A stretch of 64,000 nucleotides of DNA from Enterobacter cancerogenus (lineage in GTDB: Bacteria > Pseudomonadota > Gammaproteobacteria > Enterobacterales > Enterobacteriaceae). Below, one piece after another: positions 25,897 through 34,206 of the stretch. The position numbers and the translations under genes are program-made. A model generated the notes under the pieces. It was not told the DNA's origin. It worked only from the letters and a program-made list of their open reading frames with translations, and did no database searches. The first letter of the stretch is position 1. Each line of letters begins with the position of its first letter. The stretch spans positions 60,104-124,103 of the forward strand of contig JRUP01000035.1 of assembly GCA_000773965.1 (NCBI GenBank), in the 5' to 3' direction.

Positions 25897-26253
25897 TTAA
25901 CTAGCATCAAAAATAACGTAAAGCTTACGCATGGTGCTCTCAATCACCCAGGTGCCTTCGGTGTTGGCTTCAAAGAAGAAAGAATCACCCGGCTTGAAAT
26001 TGAGGGTCGCTTCACCGTCTGGCGTAAACGAGCCGCTGCCGTTAAGAAAATGCATGATCTCGGCCTGTTTAACCGAGCGGCGATATGAACCTACTGCACA
26101 CTCGAAAATACCGGTATCGATGTCCTCTTTACCCGGTATCACCTTTTGGATGCCAGACAAGGCAATGCTTCCGCTACCCGGCAAGCCCTCAACATTACCC
26201 CAGGGTTCCATCTCTTTAATCGCGGCGGGCTGTTCGATTTTCTGCACTTTCAT
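25897..26253 (-). CDS. Cupin-domain protein
   Basis: This 118-residue single-domain cupin matches the (S)-ureidoglycine aminohydrolase-like cupin_3 group: FECAVGSYRRSVKQAEIMHFLNGSGSFTPDGEATLNFKPGDSFFFEANTEGTWVI. Such proteins are often associated with amine oxidation or ABC transport clusters, with no clear reaction known. The ATG at 26253 has AGGA upstream; a longer frame to 26310 adds an unlikely N-terminus. It lies between the Tat oxidoreductase and the ABC transporter, all on the minus strand. Confidence 0.82.
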   Translation of the reverse strand: MKVQKIEQPAAIKEMEPWGNVEGLPGSGSIALSGIQKVIPGKEDIDTGIFECAVGSYRRSVKQAEIMHFLNGSGSFTPDGEATLNFKPGDSFFFEANTEGTWVIESTMRKLYVIFDAS

Positions 26254-26367
26254 CAGTTCTTGTTCCTGTAATAAGTGGCAAACGGCACCCGCTACAACGG
26301 CAGGGTGCATTGGAGAAGAAATTCAATTCAGATTAAGGGATTGCAATAAAACCTGAGGGTGCTTATT

Positions 26368-26406
26368 GCCGCGGGAATAACATATTCAGATGATTATTCG
26401 CGCGGC
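26368..26406. repeat. Long inverted repeat upstream of the cupin gene
   Basis: Arms of 13 bp (26368-26380 and 26394-26406) match at 12 positions around a 13-nt spacer. It lies downstream of the ABC ATPase gene and upstream of the cupin gene. No T-tract follows on the minus strand, so it could be a weak terminator or an operator for the cupin. Confidence 0.4.
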
Positions 26407-26531
26407 TTTGGCAGAAACTTTTGTATACCCGTCATACTTAAAAGTGCAGGTGTGTTGGTAGCGCTCATTCACCCCCGGTCACTTACTTGAGCCGATTCCT
26501 GGGCGTGCGTGCTGTTCTAAGGCAGCATCGA

Positions 26532-27299
26532 TCAACTCAGCGTTTGGCAACATGAACAGGGCTGCGCCACGGTATTACCCAGAACACGGCGCAGGAAATC
26601 TTGCGTGCGCGCTTCTTGTGGCCGCAGTAACAGGTTATCAGCGGGACCTTGTTCTACAATCTGTCCGCTGTGCAGGAAGCAGACGCGATCGGCCACTTCT
26701 CGGGCGAACTGCATCTCATGGGTGACCACGATCATGGTCATCCCTTCACGGGCAAGATTGCGCATGACCTGCAGCACTTCACCCACTAATTCGGGATCAA
26801 GCGCGGAGGTGGGCTCATCAAATAAGATCGCTTTGGGCTGTAGGGCCAGTGTGCGGGCAATCGCCACGCGCTGTTGCTGTCCGCCAGATAACTGGGCTGG
26901 CCATGCGTTGATTTTCTCAGCCAGACCTACCATTGCCAGTAAGTCTTTGGCGCGCTTTTCCGCCACGTTGCGAGATTCACCGTTGACGTGAATCGGACCC
27001 TCCATCACGTTTTCCAGCACGCTGCGATGCGGGAAAAGGTTGAAACGCTGAAACACCATGCCAATCTGACGTCTTAGATCGTTAATACTCTTGTGCTTAT
27101 TGTTGACGCGCTGGCCCAGCACGGTGATATCGCCGCCTTCATAGGTTTCGAGGCCGTTGATGCAGCGCAGTATGGTTGATTTACCTGAACCTGAGGGACC
27201 AATCAGACAAACCACTTCGCCTTCGCTGACCTTGAAGCTCACGCCCTTCAGCACCTCAATAGGGCCGAATTTTTTGTGTACTTCATGAATTTCAATCAT
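26532..27299 (-). CDS. Amino acid ABC transporter ATP-binding protein (GlnQ/HisP type)
   Basis: This 255-residue ATPase has Walker A GPSGSGKST, signature LSGGQQQRVAIART, Walker B AILFDEPTSALD and the switch His in VVTHEMQFAREVADRV, all typical of polar amino acid importers. The last dozen residues (TVAQPCSCCQTLS) form an unusual Cys-rich tail past the usual family end. It starts right after the permease stop, so both are one operon; the matching binding protein is encoded divergently at 28240. Confidence 0.93.
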   Translation of the reverse strand: MIEIHEVHKKFGPIEVLKGVSFKVSEGEVVCLIGPSGSGKSTILRCINGLETYEGGDITVLGQRVNNKHKSINDLRRQIGMVFQRFNLFPHRSVLENVMEGPIHVNGESRNVAEKRAKDLLAMVGLAEKINAWPAQLSGGQQQRVAIARTLALQPKAILFDEPTSALDPELVGEVLQVMRNLAREGMTMIVVTHEMQFAREVADRVCFLHSGQIVEQGPADNLLLRPQEARTQDFLRRVLGNTVAQPCSCCQTLS

Positions 27300-27300
27300 C

Positions 27301-27951
27301 TCAAGCCCCTTTCATCTGACGTTTTTCCAGCTTCTTGGTGAGTGCCAACAGCGGCAGGCAAAGCACCAGATACAGCAGTGCCACCAGCGTGTACACCGTG
27401 GTGTTATCGAAGGTTGAGGCGGCAATCAGTTGGCCCTGGCGCGTCATTTCCGTTACCGCGATGGTCGACGCCAGCGCAGAATCCTTGAGCATCATCACTA
27501 ACGTATTGCTGAATGGCGGCAAGGCAACGTGAAATGCCTGAGGCAGTACCACGCGGCGCATGGCTTTGCCATAATTCATGCCCATTGATCGCGCGGCTTC
27601 AAGTTGCCCGCGATCAACCGATTCAATGCCGGAACGAAATATTTCTGCGATGTAAGTGGAAAAGCAAAAGGCGATACCAATCACACTGGCCTGAAACGAG
27701 GTGAGGGTGATGCCAATATCAGGAAAGACAAAATAGATATAAAACAGCACCACAATCATCGGCAGACCACGCGTGATATTAATGATGGTGGCGATCGGCC
27801 ATGAAATGATTTTCCACGGACACATTTTGGCTGCGGCAAAAATCAACCCCAATGGCGTACTGATTATCAGAGACAAAAGGGTGATATAGATCGTCATTTC
27901 AGCCCCTTTCAATAAAAAGGGCAGATACTGGTGGATGCTGCTCCAGTCCAT
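27301..27951 (-). CDS. Amino acid ABC transporter permease (HisM/GlnP type)
   Basis: This 216-residue permease has about five membrane helices and the polar amino acid permease motif: TRGLPMIVVLFYIYF, then the EAA loop YIAEIFRSGIESVDRGQLEAARSMGMNYGKAMRRVVLPQ. It is the only permease present, so it may act as a homodimer. GGAG lies 7 nt before the ATG. A divergent promoter with an operator-like palindrome lies about 50 bp upstream. Confidence 0.92.
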   Translation of the reverse strand: MDWSSIHQYLPFLLKGAEMTIYITLLSLIISTPLGLIFAAAKMCPWKIISWPIATIINITRGLPMIVVLFYIYFVFPDIGITLTSFQASVIGIAFCFSTYIAEIFRSGIESVDRGQLEAARSMGMNYGKAMRRVVLPQAFHVALPPFSNTLVMMLKDSALASTIAVTEMTRQGQLIAASTFDNTTVYTLVALLYLVLCLPLLALTKKLEKRQMKGA

Positions 27952-27995
27952 TTTGTTCTCCTGGCTTGTTGTGTCACCCTAAAATCAGGCGATAA

Positions 27996-28036
27996 ATTCA
28001 TTATAATGAATATCGTTGATAGCAAATCGCTGTCAA
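27996..28036 (-). promoter_or_regulatory. Promoter and palindromic operator of the ABC permease-ATPase operon
   Basis: On the minus strand TTGACA (28036-28031), a 16-nt spacer and GATATT (28014-28009) form a promoter. A perfect 16-bp palindrome (half ATTCATTA, 27996-28011) overlaps the -10 element. A similar element lies at the divergent binding-protein promoter, and the sequence resembles the ATAATGAA core of PuuR sites. Confidence 0.6.
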
Positions 28037-28166
28037 TCTTTACTCTCATGACAGAGATAGCATTTACTTATTACGCTCATACGAACAAGCTATAGGTGTG
28101 ATATTTAGTGAAATCAAAGGCTTTATTGTTAATTTGTGAGTTGGCGCATTTTCATTAAATAAATCG

Positions 28167-28202
28167 TTGACAGCAGGTGTGCAATTTTCATTATAGTGAA
28201 AA
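28167..28202 (+). promoter_or_regulatory. Promoter and near-palindromic operator of the ABC binding-protein gene
   Basis: TTGACA at 28167-28172 is followed by a -10 candidate (CATTAT or TATAGT) inside a near-palindrome TTCATTA/TAGTGAA (28187-28200) that matches the 16-bp palindrome near 28000 except at one position of the arm. A repressor bound there would block RNA polymerase. The PuuR-like gene two genes downstream is the natural candidate. Confidence 0.6.
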
Positions 28203-28239
28203 AGAGCGTTATCCCTTTCATTGCACCCAGGAGTGAGCC

Positions 28240-28989
28240 ATGTCTGCCATTCGTTCCCCGTTGATGATCCTCGGCCTTACGGCTGCGTTGAGTTTCAATG
28301 CCAGTGCAGCGGTGTTAACCGCGGGTTCACCGCCATCGAGTGCACCCACTACCTTTCTCAATACCCAAACGGGCAAGATTGAGGGTTTTATGCCGGATGT
28401 GGCCGCAGAAGTGGCTAAACGTGAGCATTTGGACATCCAATACAGCGCAATCCCTTTTTCCACGCTGATACAATCTGTTATTGCCGGAAAGATTGACATG
28501 ATAGTGGCGGGAATGACACCTACTGAAGAGCGTGCGAAACGTATTACGTTCTCTCAACCGGTGACGGCTTTTGGCGCGGGATTGATCGTGAGGGATGACA
28601 ATAAAAAAGCGTATAACTCCTGGCAGGATCTTAAGGGTGAAGTGGTGGGCACCATGGCCGGCACCGATTATACCCAAAGCCTGATGGCCAGCGGTATTGC
28701 GAAAGAAGTGAAGGTCTACGACAGCCCTGCGGATATGACGCGAGATTTGTCACTGGGTCGCGTGGCGGCCGGATTAAATGACTATCCGATATTAAAAGCG
28801 CAGGAAAAAGCCGGTGGACTAAAAGGCATGCATGTAGTGGACGGCTATAAACCGGAGCATGTTTCCCCCATGGCGTTTGGCGTGAAGAAAGGCAACGATG
28901 CCTTAATGGCGCAGATTAATAGCGCGTTAACCAGCATGAAAGATGACGGCACTTTGCAGACGATTAAAACCAAATGGGGCATGCCTTGA
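28240..28989 (+). CDS. ABC transporter substrate-binding protein, amino-acid type
   Basis: This 249-residue periplasmic binding protein has a signal peptide ending FNASA-AVL and the SBP_bac_3 pattern: KIEGFMPDVAAEVAKREHLDIQYSAIPFSTLIQSVIAGKIDMIVAGMTPTEERAKRITFSQPV near the middle of lobe 1 and LKGEVVGTMAGTDYT in the hinge. It supplies the permease and ATPase encoded divergently. The ligand is a polar amino acid or amine; the oxidase genes nearby suggest a compound that DAO-type enzymes then oxidise. Confidence 0.9.
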   Translation: MSAIRSPLMILGLTAALSFNASAAVLTAGSPPSSAPTTFLNTQTGKIEGFMPDVAAEVAKREHLDIQYSAIPFSTLIQSVIAGKIDMIVAGMTPTEERAKRITFSQPVTAFGAGLIVRDDNKKAYNSWQDLKGEVVGTMAGTDYTQSLMASGIAKEVKVYDSPADMTRDLSLGRVAAGLNDYPILKAQEKAGGLKGMHVVDGYKPEHVSPMAFGVKKGNDALMAQINSALTSMKDDGTLQTIKTKWGMP

Positions 28990-28992
28990 TTG

Positions 28993-29646
28993 ATGACACC
29001 CTTAAGCTCAGCTGACAGGGATGCGAATGGAATTCAGCCGATGAAAAAAGAACCGATCATCAAAGGGGAGTCAGGCGCGCAGGAAGCGGATATCGGCTCC
29101 CGCGTAAAACGTGTGCGCAAAGCGCGGAATATGACCATCACGGAGCTGGCGCTGCTGGCGAATGTCTCCGCTGGCGCGATCAGTCAGATCGAACGCAATC
29201 TGACGAATCCGACAGTGCGTGTGCTGGAACAACTGCGTCTGGTCTTAAAAGTCCCCCTTTCGGCCTTTCTGGAAGAGGCCGAAGCTCACACTCGTGGTGC
29301 TGAGCATTATGTCCGGCGCGCAACGGAACGCCCGCACTTTAACGTGGGTAAACAGGGCATTTCAAAACAGATGCTTTCCCCCTCGGGCGACCATGATTTG
29401 CAGTTCATGTTCATCAATATCCCGGCTGGCGTGCAGTCCGCTGAGATGTTAATGGGGAAGGGGGAAAAAGCAGGCTTAGTGATGGCGGGTGAACTGACGC
29501 TGGAGATTGACGGTGACACCGTGCTTTTGACACCCGGTGACAGTTTTCAATTTCAGAGCCATCTCCCGCACAACATTTTTAACCCGACGTCCAGTGACGC
29601 CACTGTGTTGTGGATCATGCATATTTCCTCTGAGCAACATTTATAA
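28993..29646 (+). CDS. PuuR-like XRE/cupin transcriptional regulator
   Basis: The protein has an N-terminal HTH (IGSRVKRVRKARNMTITELALLANVSAGAISQIERNLTNPTVRVLEQL) and a C-terminal cupin sensor (PAGVQSAEMLM, VMAGELTLEIDGDTVLLTPGDSFQF, LPHNIFNPT), the architecture of PuuR, the putrescine-utilisation repressor. An ATG at 28993 lies just after the binding-protein stop; an in-frame ATG at 29041 with a better-placed TGGA may be the real start, giving a shorter N-terminus. It follows the ABC binding protein and precedes the DAO-type oxidase, so it likely controls all three units through the palindromes at 28000 and 28190. Confidence 0.88.
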   Translation: MTPLSSADRDANGIQPMKKEPIIKGESGAQEADIGSRVKRVRKARNMTITELALLANVSAGAISQIERNLTNPTVRVLEQLRLVLKVPLSAFLEEAEAHTRGAEHYVRRATERPHFNVGKQGISKQMLSPSGDHDLQFMFINIPAGVQSAEMLMGKGEKAGLVMAGELTLEIDGDTVLLTPGDSFQFQSHLPHNIFNPTSSDATVLWIMHISSEQHL

Positions 29647-29664
29647 AGGTCAGGATTGAACATC

Positions 29665-30993
29665 ATGCGCATCAACGTGAATACCGTAGCAGACAGTGAA
29701 ACTTTCCCCAGCGCGGTGGATGTCATCGTCATCGGCGGCGGGATTATTGGTACTTCCGTCAGTTATGAACTGGCAAAGCAGGGCGTTTCCGTGGCGCTGT
29801 TTGAAAAGGGCGTGATTGGCGGTGAGCAGTCGGGACGCAACTGGGGCTGGGTCCGCCAGCAGAATCGCGATCTGTACGAGCTGCCGATGGCGATACGCAG
29901 TTTGCAGCGTTGGGAAGCGTTGAGCGGTGAAATCGGACTCGATCTTGGCTTTAGCCGCCAGGGAATCACCTACGGCACATTGAGTGAAGCGGATGTGGCG
30001 CGCTGGGAAGCCTGGGGCAAGCAGGCGAAACAAATGGGTTTTGTCAGCCATTTATTGACGGGCAAAGAGACGCGCGAGCGCATTGGTGAACAGGCCCAAT
30101 GGGTGGGCGGCGTGTGGTCACCGAGCGATGCGCGTGCCGAACCCTCCATGGCCGCCCCGGCCATCGCCACGGGCGCGAAAAATCTGGGTGCTTCGGTGCA
30201 TCAAAACTGCGCGGTGCGTGGATTGGATATCAGCGGCGGGCGTGTGACCGGCGTATGGACCGAGCGTGGCTTAGTGAAAGCGAACCGGGTAATCTGCTGT
30301 GGCGGTGCCTGGAGTTCCCGCTTCTGCAAACAGTACGGTGTTGAACTGCCGAGCGCCAATATCTTGGGTACGGCGTTTAAAACCACAGCCGCACCGGAAG
30401 TGATCAAAGGCTGTATTAGTATGGGCGGTTTATGTATTCGCCGTCGTCAGGATGGCAGTTACACCGTAGCACTCTCCGGTCGTGGGCAGATCGACCTGGC
30501 TCCGCAAAATATCCGCTATGCCACCAAGTTTTATCCGATGTATCGCAGTAAAATTGCCAAAAAACTCAAAATACGTATCAACGGCTCTTTCTTCAATGGC
30601 CCGGAAGCCGCGGGTTCGTGGTCAAATCAGGGCGTATCGCCGTTTGAAAAGATTCGTGTACTCGATCCCGCCGGCGATCCTGCGATTGTGCAGGAAGCGA
30701 TGCAACTGCTGGTTCAGTTTTACCCGGAACTTGCCGGGATCAAAGTGGATCATGCCTGGGGGGGTTGGATCGATACCACACCTGATCTGGTGCCAGTGAT
30801 TGATGAGATGGATAATGTGCCGGGCCTGTTTATCGCCTCTGGCTTCAGTGGCCATGGTTTCGGCATCGGTCCTGGAGCGGGCTTATTGTGTGCGCAGATG
30901 GTGAATAACCAACCGCTGTTTACGGATGCTGAACCTTACAGTCTGGCGCGTTTTGCTAAAGGTAATGCGATTCGCGAACCGCAGATGATGTAA
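29665..30993 (+). CDS. FAD-dependent oxidoreductase (DAO family, DadA/SoxB-like)
   Basis: This 442-residue flavoprotein has the dinucleotide motif VIVIGGGIIGTSVSYELAKQGVSVALFEKG and the flavin-closing C-terminal block PGLFIASGFSGHGFGIGPGAGLLCAQM. No signal peptide is present. DAO-family members oxidise amino acids, methylated glycines or glutamylputrescine. The gene follows the PuuR-like regulator by 18 nt, so the ligand of the importer is probably its substrate. The ATG at 29665 has AGGA about 9 nt upstream; a TTG at 29656 is also possible. Confidence 0.88.
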   Translation: MRINVNTVADSETFPSAVDVIVIGGGIIGTSVSYELAKQGVSVALFEKGVIGGEQSGRNWGWVRQQNRDLYELPMAIRSLQRWEALSGEIGLDLGFSRQGITYGTLSEADVARWEAWGKQAKQMGFVSHLLTGKETRERIGEQAQWVGGVWSPSDARAEPSMAAPAIATGAKNLGASVHQNCAVRGLDISGGRVTGVWTERGLVKANRVICCGGAWSSRFCKQYGVELPSANILGTAFKTTAAPEVIKGCISMGGLCIRRRQDGSYTVALSGRGQIDLAPQNIRYATKFYPMYRSKIAKKLKIRINGSFFNGPEAAGSWSNQGVSPFEKIRVLDPAGDPAIVQEAMQLLVQFYPELAGIKVDHAWGGWIDTTPDLVPVIDEMDNVPGLFIASGFSGHGFGIGPGAGLLCAQMVNNQPLFTDAEPYSLARFAKGNAIREPQMM

Positions 30994-31053
30994 AAGCCTG
31001 CCAGGTACTGACCGATCGTGGCATCGGTGATGTCATGCGCGGTTAAAAGTGAA

Positions 31054-31073
31054 AGGCGGCCTTCAGGCCGCCT
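31054..31073. terminator. Bidirectional hairpin terminator
   Basis: A perfect 8-bp stem (AGGCGGCC with GGCCGCCT) with a TTCA loop separates the converging oxidase and PAS chemoreceptor genes. On the minus strand it is followed by TTTCACTTTT. Confidence 0.75.
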
Positions 31074-31096
31074 GAGTATCGCTGATGGGTGATCAC

Positions 31097-32383
31097 CTAA
31101 ACATCCAGTCGATGAATGACATTCACAAACTCATGCACACCACTGTTTATTTCTCGCAGGCTGCGTGACAGCACGCTGATTTTATCCTGCTCGGTCACCA
31201 CGAACTGTTTCACTTCACCTAACTGTTGCTCCATCTGATGAATCAGCATGGCGTTGTGCTCCACGACTTGAGTGATCTTTTTGGTTGCGCTGGAGGTGGA
31301 AGCCGCCAGACGCCGCACTTCATCCGCTACCACACTAAATCCACGCCCCGCTTCACCCGCGCGCGCGGCTTCAATCGCGGCATTTAACGCCAGGATATTG
31401 GTTTGTGAAGCTATCAGGTTGATGGTTTCCACCACTTCGTTGATGCTTTTCGCCGAGGCATTTAACTGGGTGCCAATATCGGTGGCGGCATTGACCTGCA
31501 CTGCCACCAGACCGGAGTTGCGGATGGTTTCATCCAGCACTTCGTTGGCGTTATCCGTTATTTGCGAAGTTTGTTCTGAGGTGGTGAGGGCAATATCAGC
31601 GACCCGTTTTGCCGCTTCAACCCGCGTGGTGATATCGGAAGCAATTTTGATCACCTTGTAGACTCTGCCGTCGGCATCAAACACCGGATTGTAGCTCGCC
31701 TCCAGCCAGATACGTTCGCCTGCGGCGGTCTTACGCTCAAAGCGCCCGACAAAGTGTTGCCCCTTAGCGATTTTGCGCCAGAACTCGGGATTTTCCCGAT
31801 AAAAGTTATCGAAACAGAACAAGCGATGATGCTGACCGACAATGGTTTTTAGATCGTATCCCATGTGTGTCAGGAAATTCGCGTTGGCAGTCAGAATATG
31901 ACCATCGGGCGTGAATTCAATGACGGCCATGGAGCGGTCGAGGGCGGTGATCACTGCCTCTTTATGCTCGAGTTCTTCATGTCGGGCAGTGATATCACTG
32001 GCGACTTTAATCACCTTATAGACTTTGCCCTTATCATCGCTCACCGGGAAATACGTTGCGCTCAGGTAGAAACGTTGGCGTTGTTTATTAAAGCGCTCAA
32101 AGATTCCTGTGACGGATTCACCTGAGGCCAGCGTCTGCCAGAAAGCAAAGTACTCCGATGACTGGCTGTAGGCCGGGCTGCAGAAAATGCGGTGATGTTG
32201 TCCCTGAATCTCATGCAGACTGTAGCCGGTGACTTCCAGAAAGAGCGGGTTGGCACTGAGGATTTCCCCGCTGGGCGAAAACTCAATCCATGCCACATGT
32301 TGTTTGATTGCATTGATATCTTTGAGTACATCGCCACTTTTATAAAATGGCAGAGAAAGGCTGGATTTCTTCACCCCAAACAT
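31097..32383 (-). CDS. Soluble chemotaxis receptor with two PAS domains (BdlA/Aer-like)
   Basis: This 428-residue protein has no membrane segment. PAS 1 (about residues 22-125; [25 protein letters not shown]) and PAS 2 (about 145-248; [25 protein letters not shown]) each end in a PAC block with [11 protein letters not shown] or [12 protein letters not shown] short methyl-accepting signalling domain follows, with [35 protein letters not shown]. The two PAS units are near repeats. The layout equals P. aeruginosa BdlA (417 residues), which senses redox or oxygen cues and affects biofilm dispersal. A sigma28-type promoter lies upstream. Confidence 0.9.
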   Translation of the reverse strand: MFGVKKSSLSLPFYKSGDVLKDINAIKQHVAWIEFSPSGEILSANPLFLEVTGYSLHEIQGQHHRIFCSPAYSQSSEYFAFWQTLASGESVTGIFERFNKQRQRFYLSATYFPVSDDKGKVYKVIKVASDITARHEELEHKEAVITALDRSMAVIEFTPDGHILTANANFLTHMGYDLKTIVGQHHRLFCFDNFYRENPEFWRKIAKGQHFVGRFERKTAAGERIWLEASYNPVFDADGRVYKVIKIASDITTRVEAAKRVADIALTTSEQTSQITDNANEVLDETIRNSGLVAVQVNAATDIGTQLNASAKSINEVVETINLIASQTNILALNAAIEAARAGEAGRGFSVVADEVRRLAASTSSATKKITQVVEHNAMLIHQMEQQLGEVKQFVVTEQDKISVLSRSLREINSGVHEFVNVIHRLDV

Positions 32384-32577
32384 GTGTGACCTCAGGCGAT
32401 ATTATGTCATTGAACATAATGCGTGCAGCTTTTGCCGCTCCGCTGAATTTCCTCAGCTGAACACTTTTCTTACGATGTGCTTCTCTGCGCGTACGCAGGC
32501 TGGGTGTATTGAGTTTTGTTTGCCTGATGTTGTGGTAAACGGACCGGTGACGGTCCGCTTTGATAAAGGTAGCTTAA

Positions 32578-32604
32578 TTATCGGCGCGGTTTCCAGAACA
32601 TTTA
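32578..32604 (-). promoter_or_regulatory. Sigma28 (FliA) promoter of the PAS chemoreceptor
   Basis: On the minus strand TAAATGTT (32604-32597), exactly 11 nt and GCCGATAA (32585-32578) fit the FliA consensus with 6/8 and 8/8 matches. The leader to the ATG at 32383 is about 190 nt and holds no open gene. The promoter begins right after the stop of the upstream ACS transporter, decoupling the two. Confidence 0.78.
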
Positions 32605-32627
32605 ACTAAAATGCATGAAAAAGCGTT

Positions 32628-33941
32628 TCACTTGCCAGACTGCGGATAAGCAAGGGTTTTCAACCGATCATTTGGTGGTCGCGAGACGATAATGCCAATC
32701 ACGCCACCCGCGATCAGTGCTACCGCCACCACCAGTAAACCTGAATGATAACTGTGGGTCATATCCTTGAGTTTTCCCAGTACGGGTGGCAATCCCAAAC
32801 CGACAAAGTTGGCGACCGTATTGATAAAGGCGATAGAGGCAGCGGCAGCTACGCCCGCAAGTTTTTCGGTCGTCACCGCCCAGAAAATCGGCGTCAGCGC
32901 AAAGTTGAATCCCACAGTCAGTACCAGCAACAGATAAGCCACCCAGAGATTTGCTGTAAAGATCGCTGTGGCCAATGCCAACCCAGAAAGAATCAATGGC
33001 AAGCCTAAATGCCAACTGCGCTCGCGTGTTCTGTCAGAGTGACGGCCGTTCAGATACATGAATAAGCACGCCATGATGAAAGGCACTGCCGAGAGCAGGC
33101 TGATAACGAAATTGCTCTGTTCTGCCGCCATGCTTTTGATAATCAGCGGCATAAACAGGGTGATGCCAATGGATCCAAACGCCTGCAGAAACCACACCAG
33201 GCTTAGCAGCAGTACCGTTTTATCTTTCAGCGCACTTAACCAGGAATGATTCTTTCCGATCGCTACGTCAGCATTGTCTTGCTGCAGACGGTCACGCAGC
33301 CAGGATTTTTGTTGCGAGTTTAGCCACGGAGCCTGCTCAGGCGAGTCGGGCAGGCGCCATAACACCAGGCAACCGAGAATCAGCGCAGGAATGCCTTCCA
33401 AAGCAAACAACCAACGCCATCCCGCAATATCTGCGATTCCATGCATGTTTAATATCGCACCCGAGACCGGCAAACCAATAATTGATGCGCTGACCGAACC
33501 CATGTAAAAAAACGACATGGCGCGAGCGCGATTGCTTTTGGGAAACCAGCAGGCAATGTAATAAATAATACCGGGTGCAAAACCCGCCTCAGCCATCCCT
33601 AATAAAAAACGCATCACATAGAGTTGATTGGCGGTGTGAACAAACGCCATGCCAGCGCTGACAATGCCCCAGGTAATCATAATGCGCGCTATCCAGCGTC
33701 GAGCGCCAACCTTGGTCATAATCACATTGCTGGGAATTTCAAACAGAATATAAGAGATATAAAACATCCCCACGCCGAGGCCATACATGCTGGTGGTGAG
33801 GCCGAGATCGGCATTCATCTGGAGTGCCGCGATAGAGATATTGGTCTTATCGAGATTGGCAACGAAATAGCAGATGACGATAAAAGGGATAATTTTACTG
33901 TTCAATTGTTTAAGGGTAGAGGCATATAAATCGTTGATCAT
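32628..33941 (-). CDS. MFS transporter, anion:cation symporter (ACS) family
   Basis: This 437-residue transporter has about 12 membrane helices. ACS signatures are VICYFVANLDKTNISIAALQMNADLGL in TM1, FEIPSNVIMTKVGARRWIARIMITWGIVS in TM2-3 and FLLGMAEAGFAPGIIYYIACWFP in TM4. It is close to tartrate, phthalate and galactonate-type permeases. It is a single-gene unit preceded by a striking double operator of GntR type at 34084-34121. No catabolic partner lies beside it. Confidence 0.9.
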   Translation of the reverse strand: MINDLYASTLKQLNSKIIPFIVICYFVANLDKTNISIAALQMNADLGLTTSMYGLGVGMFYISYILFEIPSNVIMTKVGARRWIARIMITWGIVSAGMAFVHTANQLYVMRFLLGMAEAGFAPGIIYYIACWFPKSNRARAMSFFYMGSVSASIIGLPVSGAILNMHGIADIAGWRWLFALEGIPALILGCLVLWRLPDSPEQAPWLNSQQKSWLRDRLQQDNADVAIGKNHSWLSALKDKTVLLLSLVWFLQAFGSIGITLFMPLIIKSMAAEQSNFVISLLSAVPFIMACLFMYLNGRHSDRTRERSWHLGLPLILSGLALATAIFTANLWVAYLLLVLTVGFNFALTPIFWAVTTEKLAGVAAAASIAFINTVANFVGLGLPPVLGKLKDMTHSYHSGLLVVAVALIAGGVIGIIVSRPPNDRLKTLAYPQSGK

Positions 33942-34083
33942 GATAACGACCTCGTCATCGGTTTGGCCTTTTACAGGCAGCAGTCATACCGCCCGCCAGG
34001 CATGCAGGTAAATAAAGTGGAATTATTGTTTTTATAATTAACAGGATGAAAAACTGGCGTAGGAACAAATAACAATACGAGGA

Positions 34084-34121
34084 ATATTGTAGTACAGTGA
34101 ATATTGATTGTACTACAATAT
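34084..34121. promoter_or_regulatory. Double GntR-type operator upstream of the ACS transporter
   Basis: Perfect 13-bp arms (34084-34096 and 34109-34121) flank a 12-nt spacer. Each arm carries its own palindrome of the type TTGTA-N-TACAA: one perfect (34108-34118) and one with a single mismatch (34087-34097). Their centres are 21 bp apart, two helical turns. The position is about 145 bp upstream of the transporter ATG. FadR-type GntR regulators use sites of this shape. Confidence 0.65.
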
Positions 34122-34206
34122 AGATCACAAAATGAGAGGAAAAGTAAACTCATACCCACAAGCAAATTATCGCGCCACACCCCTGTATGGCGCGAATAAA
34201 TGCTGA

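Noticed and set aside
25707-25904. 65-codon plus-strand frame in the cupin-oxidase gap
   Set aside because: Cys/Arg-rich random-looking composition, no ribosome-binding site, and it spans the hairpin structure.
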